Source: an uncultured Elusimicrobium sp. (GTDB lineage Bacteria > Elusimicrobiota > Elusimicrobia > Elusimicrobiales > Elusimicrobiaceae). From it: a DNA stretch of 11,052 nt. The DNA lies in assembly GCA_937891135.1 (NCBI GenBank), contig CALAFB010000018.1:1-11052 (forward strand), read 5' to 3'. Shown in pieces: positions 7,101-11,052 of the stretch. Both the position numbers and the translations under genes were made by a program. The notes below the pieces were generated by a model that was given only the letters and a program-made list of their open reading frames with translations, did no database searches and was not told the origin of the DNA. The first letter of the stretch is position 1. Every line of letters starts with the position of its first letter.

Positions 7101-8335
7101 ACGGAAAAGTAACATTTAAAGATATTAAACTCATTACGAACCGGTTTGATAACCAAATCTGTATTTCCAGAAACGGGTCTATCTTTGTAACCTCTACAAA
7201 AGGTATAATAAAAGAGTATAAGATTCAGTACGGTGCTACTGTTCATATTACAGACGGTGCTACTGTAAAGAAAGAAACTTTACTGGCCGAATGGGACCCG
7301 CACTCTATCCCGGTGTTAGCGGAAATCAAAGGTACCGTCAAGTTAACAGATGTAATTGAAGGGATTACGCTCCAAGAAGAGCGCAACAAAGTGACCGGCG
7401 TTATTGAACGCAAAATTGCCGGACGCGGCGGAAAAAATAACCCGCGTATCAGCATTGTAAGCAAAAACGCCTCTAAAACTATGAATTTGCCGCTGCCGAT
7501 TGATACGATCTTAATGGTAGAAGACGGCGAAGAAGTAGAACCCGGTGACATTTTGGCCAAAATCGGACGCGAAGCCGGCGGTACGAAAGATATTACCGGT
7601 GGTTTGCCGCGTATTACGGAGATGTTTGAAGCGCGCCGTCCCCACAGCCCGGCTATTATTTCCGAGTTTGAAGGGATTGTCAGTTTGGAAACATCCCCCA
7701 AAGGTTTGATTGAAGTGGTCGTGCGGAACGAAGAGACTAACCAAGTCAAGCAGTACAGTATTCCGCAAGGCAAGCACTTAGTAGTATATGAAGGCGACCA
7801 TGTCGGCGTAGGGGAAGCCCTGACCGACGGTGCCATTGACCCGCACGACGTGCTGCGCGTGAAGGGTGAAAAAGAAGCACAAGAGTTCCTGTTAAACGCC
7901 ATCCAAGAAGTGTACCGCTTGCAGGGCGTAACGATCAACGACCGCCATATTGAGGTTATTGTGCGGCAGATGTTAGGGAACGTGAAAATTCTGGATGCGG
8001 GGGATACCCGGTTCCTGAAAGGAGAAACCGTCAGCCGCGGACGCTGGTTGCGTGAAAACGCCCGCATGAAAGCGGCCGGCAAACGCTTAGCGGATGCTGC
8101 GACGATCCTGTTAGGTATCAGTAAAGCCTCTATCGCGTCCGAATCGTTCATATCCGCGGCTTCGTTCCAAGAAACCACGAAGGTTTTAACGGATGCCGCC
8201 ATTGAAGGCAAAATTGACGAATTGCAAGGCCTCAAAGAAAACGTCATTGTAGGCCATTTGATCCCCGCGGGAACTGGTATTTCCGCGCGGCAAATTGCCA
8301 AAGAGTTTAATCAAAAACGCAACGAAACTAAATAG
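4166..8335 (+). CDS. rpoC: DNA-directed RNA polymerase subunit beta'
   Basis: This is the beta' subunit of RNA polymerase, carrying the catalytic Mg2+ site and the sigma-binding clamp. It is 1389 residues (E. coli 1407). In order: an N-terminal zinc site with C69, C71, C84 and C87; the sigma-binding clamp coiled coil at about 268-315 (DLNDLYRRIINRNNRLK); the catalytic loop NADFDGDQM at 462-470, with Mg2+-binding D464, D466 and D468; the secondary-channel rim coiled coil at about 655-705; the bridge helix at about 793-818 (HGGRKGLSDTALKTADAG); the second zinc site, with one Cys in EQDCGT and three in TCEAPYGVCAKC; and the trigger loop at about 950-965 (TQLTLRTFHIGG). An SI3 insertion of about 170 residues (roughly 966-1135) then resembles the E. 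coli domain (WDPHSIPV). The C-terminal segment begins at KDITGGLPR. The start follows a good AGGAG site 14 bases after rpoB, and the stop TAG overlaps the rpsL Shine-Dalgarno sequence. All catalytic residues are present. Confidence 0.99.
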   Translation: MQTKKVKHSELNFFDFDAIRLGIASPEQIRTWTFGEVKKPETINYRTLKPERDGLFCERIFGPIKDFECACGKYRWPKYRGIKCDRCGVEVTEAKVRRERMGHIELAVPVAHVWFLRKNPSRIGILLDKRISELERVVYYAAYIVLEDCVDNVTGRTDFKKGTLLSDAQVREARKKHGDRLKVDIGAPAIKTLLEGIDFDKEIPALHEQLKNTQSEMERTKLVRRIKTMEEFKESGNRPEWMILSVLPVIPPDLRPLVALDGGRFAASDLNDLYRRIINRNNRLKHIESLRAPEVMIFNEKRLLQEAVDALIENGARGKVFLGPGGRPLKSLSDSIKGKHGRFRQNLLGKRVDYSGRSVIVVGPNLKIHQCGLPKLMALELFKPFIIGELMKQEGTTLKSAKKMLEKVRPEIWDILEKVTQAHPVMLNRAPTLHRLGIQAFEPVLIEGKAIQLHPLTCAAFNADFDGDQMAVHVPLSLESQMEARTLMLASNNILSPASGKPIAAPSHDMVLGVSWITTIKDGDMGEGGIYGSKEEALVALEYGKLSYHAKIKVRGMNAVPELDAKGKAITDPAQWKDYTSVGRIIFNQALPKGWEFINKTIGKKELGALVDECYKSKKYGRAAAVQLLDNIMKMGYHYATLSGLSISIADMTIPAAKETMIKNAKAEVAKIQAQAEAGIITEGERYNKVIDIWTRVTDDVANELFKEMKQFEESKYDPTNKEHSGQRFNSVYLMADSGARGSRQQVRQLAGMRGLMAKPQKKLTGGQGEIIENPITANFREGLSVLEYFISTHGGRKGLSDTALKTADAGYLTRRLVDVAHNVVITEQDCGTHNGIVVKSLMSGEEMVEPLDERILGRTSLEDVVVKVQKADGKEEEKTIIKEGDLITLEQAKEVKKYGVESVRIRSVLTCEAPYGVCAKCYGLSLATASNSNPGDSVGIIAAQSIGEPGTQLTLRTFHIGGTASRVLSRSQAVAEFDGKVTFKDIKLITNRFDNQICISRNGSIFVTSTKGIIKEYKIQYGATVHITDGATVKKETLLAEWDPHSIPVLAEIKGTVKLTDVIEGITLQEERNKVTGVIERKIAGRGGKNNPRISIVSKNASKTMNLPLPIDTILMVEDGEEVEPGDILAKIGREAGGTKDITGGLPRITEMFEARRPHSPAIISEFEGIVSLETSPKGLIEVVVRNEETNQVKQYSIPQGKHLVVYEGDHVGVGEALTDGAIDPHDVLRVKGEKEAQEFLLNAIQEVYRLQGVTINDRHIEVIVRQMLGNVKILDAGDTRFLKGETVSRGRWLRENARMKAAGKRLADAATILLGISKASIASESFISAASFQETTKVLTDAAIEGKIDELQGLKENVIVGHLIPAGTGISARQIAKEFNQKRNETK
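7231..7266 (+). repeat. 12-bp direct repeat pair inside rpoC
   Basis: CGGTGCTACTGT occurs at 7231-7242 and again, exactly, at 7255-7266. Both copies are in the same reading frame and encode a repeated G-A-T-V in the SI3 insertion of beta'. The copies start 24 bases apart, so the unit corresponds to 8 codons. It may be a small in-frame duplication that has diverged between the copies, or chance codon convergence. Confidence 0.75.
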
Positions 8336-8338
8336 GAG
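8334..8338 (+). promoter_or_regulatory. Ribosome binding site of rpsL, overlapping the rpoC stop
   Basis: The AGGAG core begins at the second base of the rpoC stop codon (TAGGAGAG), 9 bases before the rpsL ATG at 8348. A ribosome terminating on rpoC would cover this site, so rpsL translation is probably coupled to rpoC. A second in-frame stop, TAA at 8345-8347, abuts the rpsL start and rules out an upstream start in that frame. Confidence 0.85.
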
Positions 8339-8347
8339 AGAAGTTAA

Positions 8348-8728
8348 ATGCCAACAGTAAACCAATTAGTAAAATACGGCCGGGCAAAAGAACAAAACAG
8401 AACCAAATCGCCCGCGTTGCAAGCCTGCCCCCAACGGCGCGGTGTTTGCACCCGTGTTTACACCACCACCCCTAAAAAACCGAACTCTGCTTTACGCAAA
8501 GTAGCCCGTGTGAAGCTGACTTCCAAAATGGAAGTTACCGCTTACATCCCGGGCGTGGGGCACAACCTGCAGGAACACTCTATCGTGTTAGTACGCGGTG
8601 GCCGTGTGAAAGACTTGCCGGGTGTGCGTTATCACATCATTCGCGGCGCGTTAGATGCCGCCGGCGTTGAAAACAGAAAACAAGGCCGCTCGCTTTATGG
8701 CGTAAAACGCCCGAAAGCCGGTAAATAA
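8348..8728 (+). CDS. rpsL: 30S ribosomal protein S12
   Basis: S12 sits at the decoding centre of the 30S subunit and controls translational accuracy. The 126-residue product matches the family along its whole length: MPTVNQLV at the N-terminus, ACPQRRGVCTRVYTTTPKKP at about 26-45, PNSALRK from P45, and GHNLQEHS then RGGRVKDLPGVRYH up to about 96. Counting the initiator Met, K43 and K88 are both the wild-type lysines whose substitution commonly gives streptomycin resistance in other bacteria. D89, the residue methylthiolated by RimO in E. coli, is also present. The start is fixed by the AGGAG site and by an in-frame TAA directly upstream. The gene lies 12 bases after rpoC and in the same frame, so the str operon appears joined to rpoBC. 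The stop is TAA, followed by a T6 run. Identity is certain. Confidence 0.99.
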   Translation: MPTVNQLVKYGRAKEQNRTKSPALQACPQRRGVCTRVYTTTPKKPNSALRKVARVKLTSKMEVTAYIPGVGHNLQEHSIVLVRGGRVKDLPGVRYHIIRGALDAAGVENRKQGRSLYGVKRPKAGK

Positions 8729-8734
8729 TTTTTT

Positions 8735-8739
8735 AGGAG
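8735..8739 (+). promoter_or_regulatory. Ribosome binding site of rpsG, long spacing
   Basis: AGGAG follows a T6 run in the 25-base rpsL-rpsG gap and is the only good Shine-Dalgarno match there. It lies 14 bases before the ATG at 8754, longer than the usual 5-9. No closer start is available: the codon at 8748-8750 is an in-frame TAG, and the only codon between it and the ATG is ATT. The family's conserved MPR N-terminus supports the ATG. Confidence 0.65.
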
Positions 8740-8753
8740 TGAAAGAATAGATT

Positions 8754-9233
8754 ATGCCAAGAAAAGGTTTAAGACCCAGAGACAGAAGACCGCTTCCCGC
8801 GCCGGATTATAAATATAATTCCGTGCTCGTGAGCCGGTTTATTAACAAATTAAATTTTGAAGGTAAAACCGCTACCGCCGAACGTATTTTAGATGACGCC
8901 ATGGCGATTATTGCCGAAAAAACCAAAGAAAACGCGTTAGACGTTTTTAACAAATGCATTGAAAATGTACGCCCGCTGGTGGAAGTAAAAGCCCGCCGCG
9001 TGGGGGGTGCTAACTATCAAGTACCTACCGAAGTAAAACCCTTACGCAGCACTTCTTTAGCGATGCGCTGGCTGATTGGGGCCGCGCAAAGCCGCAAAGG
9101 CCGCCCGATGGCTGAAAAATTAGCCGAAGAAATCATCTTAGGGGCTAAAAAAGAAGGAACCGCGTTCAAAAAACGCGAAGACGTACATAAAATGGCGGAA
9201 GCTAACCGTGCTTTTGCCCACTTCAAATGGTAA
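8754..9233 (+). CDS. rpsG: 30S ribosomal protein S7
   Basis: S7 nucleates assembly of the 30S head by binding the 3' major domain of 16S rRNA and lines the E site. The 159-residue product begins MPRKG and contains the signature VRPLVEVKARRVGGANYQVP starting at V72. It continues with LAMRWLIGAA and ends with KKREDVHKMAEANRAFAHFKW-type sequence at the C-terminus. The length matches bacterial S7 proteins that stop at the conserved Trp rather than the longer E. coli K-12 form. The N-terminal segment (residues 1-22) is rich in Arg and Pro, as expected for an rRNA-binding tail. In E. coli, S7 represses the str operon by binding a structured region of about 100 bases between rpsL and rpsG. Here that gap is 25 bases, so the E. 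coli-type site cannot fit between the genes. The stop is TAA, 6 bases before fusA. Confidence 0.99.
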   Translation: MPRKGLRPRDRRPLPAPDYKYNSVLVSRFINKLNFEGKTATAERILDDAMAIIAEKTKENALDVFNKCIENVRPLVEVKARRVGGANYQVPTEVKPLRSTSLAMRWLIGAAQSRKGRPMAEKLAEEIILGAKKEGTAFKKREDVHKMAEANRAFAHFKW

Positions 9234-9239
9234 AAAGAT

Positions 9240-11052
9240 ATGGCTGAATTTAAAACCTATCCGTTAGAGAAAATCCGCAATATTGGGATTATCGCGCATA
9301 TTGACGCGGGTAAGACCACCACTTCCGAACGTATTTTGTATTATACGGGCAAAGTGCACAAAATCGGCGAAACGCACGACGGTGCATCCGTAACCGACTG
9401 GATGGAACAGGAACGCGAAAGAGGTATTACGATTACCTCCGCCGCTATTTACTGTGTGTGGAAAGACTGCCAACTCAACATTATTGACACTCCCGGCCAC
9501 GTGGACTTTACCGCCGAAGTAGAACGCTCGTTACGCGTATTAGACGGTGCTGTGTGCTGTTTTGACGGCGTGCAGGGTGTGGAACCTCAATCCGAAACCG
9601 TGTGGCGTCAGGCTGATAAATACCACGTCCCGCGAATTGCTTATATTAACAAAATGGACCGCATTGGGGCCGATTTTATCCGCTCTGCCACCTCCATTAA
9701 GGAAAAACTTGGCGGTAACGCCTGCCCGATCCAGTTGCCTATCGGTGCCGAAGACAAATTTGTCGGCGTGATTGACCTCGTCAAAATGAAAGGGATTGTA
9801 TGGGACGGCGACCACAACGGTGCCACCTTTACGGAAGGCGAAATCCCGGCTGACCTTAAAGAACAAGCCGAACAATACCGCAACGAAATGTTGGAAAAAC
9901 TGGCGGACTTTGATGAAGCCATTATGGAACGCTACTTAAACGGCGAAACCAATTTTACCGAAAAGGAAATCAAAACGGCGATCCGCAAAGGTACATTAAC
10001 CGGTAAATTCTTCCCGGTTATTTGCGGTTCTTCGTACAAAAACAAAGGCGTGCAACCGCTCTTGGACTGCGTAAACGACTATCTACCCTCTCCTGTAGAT
10101 TTGCCGGCGGTCAAAGGCACCAACCCCAACACGGGCGAAGCCGAAGAACGAAAACCGTCCAACAGCGAACCGTTCTGCGGGTTAATCTTTAAAGTGCAGA
10201 CCGACCCCTTTGTAGGGAAACTGAGTTTCTTCCGCATTTATTCCGGTACGATTAAGGCCGGGGATGCGGTGTACTTCCCGGGCAAAAACGCCACGGAACG
10301 CTTCGGCCGTATGATGCGTATGATGGCCGATAAACGCGAAGAAGTAAAAGAACTCTCCGCCGGGGAAATTGCCGCTACCGTGGCTATTAAAAACTCCCGC
10401 GTGGGGCAAACCATCTGCTCGCCGGACCACCCGATCGTGCTGGAAAGCATTACGTTCCCGGAACCTGTAATTTCTATTGCCGTGGAACCGAAATCCAAAG
10501 CCGACGAAGAAAAAATGTCTAACGCCTTGGCGCGCCTCGCTGAAGAAGACCAAACTTTCCGCGTGCGTACCGATGAAGAAACCGGCCAGACCGTTATTAG
10601 CGGTATGGGCGAACTTCACTTAGACATTATTGTGGATCGCATGAAACGCGAATTTAACGTCCAAGCCAACGTAGGCGCGCCGCAAGTGGCCTACCGCGAA
10701 ACCATTACCAAGACCGTGGAACAAGAAACCAAGTTCGTACGCCAATCCGGCGGACGCGGTCAGTATGGGCACGTGTTCTTGCGCTTAGAACCGCAGGAGA
10801 AAGGCAAGGGCTTTGAGTTTGTCAACGAAATTACCCAGGGCCGTATTCCGAAAGAATACATCCCGGCTATTGAAAAAGGTTGCCGCGAAGCGCTGGACTC
10901 TGGTGCGATGGCAGGGTATCCGTTAGTGGACATCAAAGTAGCCGTATTTGACGGTTCATTCCACGAGGTAGACTCCTCGGAAATGGCCTTCAAAATTGCC
11001 GCTTCTATGGCCCTCAAAGACGGTGCCAAAAAAGCCGCACCCGTCATCCTGG
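9240..11052 (+). CDS. fusA: Elongation factor G, 3' end beyond window
   Basis: EF-G is the GTPase that drives tRNA-mRNA translocation and, with RRF, ribosome recycling. 604 complete codons are visible, against roughly 700 for the family, so most of domain V is missing because the window ends. The GTPase motifs are intact: P-loop AHIDAGKTT (19-27), switch I RGITIT (61-66, T64), DTPGH (83-87, catalytic His H87), NKMD (137-140) and the G5-type GSSYKNKG (263-270). The domain IV tip loops QSGGRGQYGHV (502-512) and DSSEMAF (578-584) are conserved, favouring a translocating EF-G over a tetracycline-protection protein. The visible part has ten cysteines: 72, 77, 106, 107, 162, 262, 277, 313, 393 and 548. 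The ATG follows the rpsG TAA by 6 bases in the same frame and has no Shine-Dalgarno core, which suggests coupling to rpsG. The in-frame stop rules out a start further upstream. Confidence 0.98.
   Translation, partial: MAEFKTYPLEKIRNIGIIAHIDAGKTTTSERILYYTGKVHKIGETHDGASVTDWMEQERERGITITSAAIYCVWKDCQLNIIDTPGHVDFTAEVERSLRVLDGAVCCFDGVQGVEPQSETVWRQADKYHVPRIAYINKMDRIGADFIRSATSIKEKLGGNACPIQLPIGAEDKFVGVIDLVKMKGIVWDGDHNGATFTEGEIPADLKEQAEQYRNEMLEKLADFDEAIMERYLNGETNFTEKEIKTAIRKGTLTGKFFPVICGSSYKNKGVQPLLDCVNDYLPSPVDLPAVKGTNPNTGEAEERKPSNSEPFCGLIFKVQTDPFVGKLSFFRIYSGTIKAGDAVYFPGKNATERFGRMMRMMADKREEVKELSAGEIAATVAIKNSRVGQTICSPDHPIVLESITFPEPVISIAVEPKSKADEEKMSNALARLAEEDQTFRVRTDEETGQTVISGMGELHLDIIVDRMKREFNVQANVGAPQVAYRETITKTVEQETKFVRQSGGRGQYGHVFLRLEPQEKGKGFEFVNEITQGRIPKEYIPAIEKGCREALDSGAMAGYPLVDIKVAVFDGSFHEVDSSEMAFKIAASMALKDGAKKAAPVIL

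Noticed and set aside
7243..8301. 352-codon open frame on the minus strand, opposite the end of rpoC
   Set aside because: It lies wholly antisense to a conserved part of rpoC, its translation is Ser/Arg/Pro-rich with no recognisable domain, and such frames arise from the codon bias of the real gene.
8699..8734. Possible terminator: GGCGT-AAA-ACGCC hairpin followed by a T6 run
   Set aside because: The stem is only 5 bp with a 3-base loop inside rpsL coding sequence, and the T run starts 17 bases after the stem, too far for an intrinsic terminator. rpsG and fusA continue the operon.
9240..11052. The EF-G-like gene as a ribosomal protection protein (TetM/TetO type) or EF-G2
   Set aside because: Position in the str operon, the conserved domain IV tip loops and close overall match to housekeeping EF-G favour fusA.
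1..11052. Mobile elements, CRISPR arrays, tRNA/rRNA genes or a novel gene system
   Set aside because: The five genes account for essentially every base, gaps are 25 bases or less, and there are no inverted-repeat ends, repeat arrays or RNA gene signatures.

Overview
The window is one uninterrupted, co-directional (+ strand) block of core transcription and translation genes: rpoB (RNA polymerase beta), rpoC (beta'), rpsL (S12), rpsG (S7) and the first ~604 codons of fusA (EF-G), which runs off the right edge. Gaps between genes are only 14, 12, 25 and 6 bases, and I see no terminator or convincing promoter between them. This looks like the end of the rplKAJL-rpoBC unit joined directly to the str operon. 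By analogy, rplL is expected just to the left and possibly tuf to the right, but neither is in view.

Organism: a bacterium. The beta subunit carries an SI1-like domain and a long SI2-position insertion, and the beta' trigger loop carries an SI3-type insertion whose sequence follows the E. coli domain. This architecture is typical of diderm (Gram-negative type) lineages and is absent from Bacillus-type polymerases. Base composition is in the upper forties percent GC by eye, lower at the start of rpoB and higher in fusA. Codon use favours AAA, CAA and GAA, with much TTA/TTG for leucine. Several cysteines sit at positions that are normally Ala, Pro or Ser, which hints at an anaerobe. An uncultured or gut diderm phylum such as Elusimicrobiota would fit, but that is a low-confidence guess that the sequence does not prove.

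Layout: 6-4151 rpoB; 4166-8335 rpoC; 8348-8728 rpsL; 8754-9233 rpsG; 9240 to the end fusA (partial). No non-coding stretch exceeds 25 bases. rpoC, rpsL and rpsG each have an AGGAG Shine-Dalgarno core, with spacings of 7, 9 and an unusually long 14 bases. fusA has none and probably depends on translational coupling to rpsG, with which it shares a reading frame.

How the genes work together: beta and beta' form the catalytic core of RNA polymerase, S12 and S7 are 30S subunit proteins at the decoding centre and head, and EF-G drives translocation. Co-transcription would balance transcription and translation capacity with growth rate. I found no defence system, mobile element, CRISPR array, RNA gene or other novel system. 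The points worth a second look are lineage-specific variation inside otherwise canonical proteins and the unusual translational junctions.
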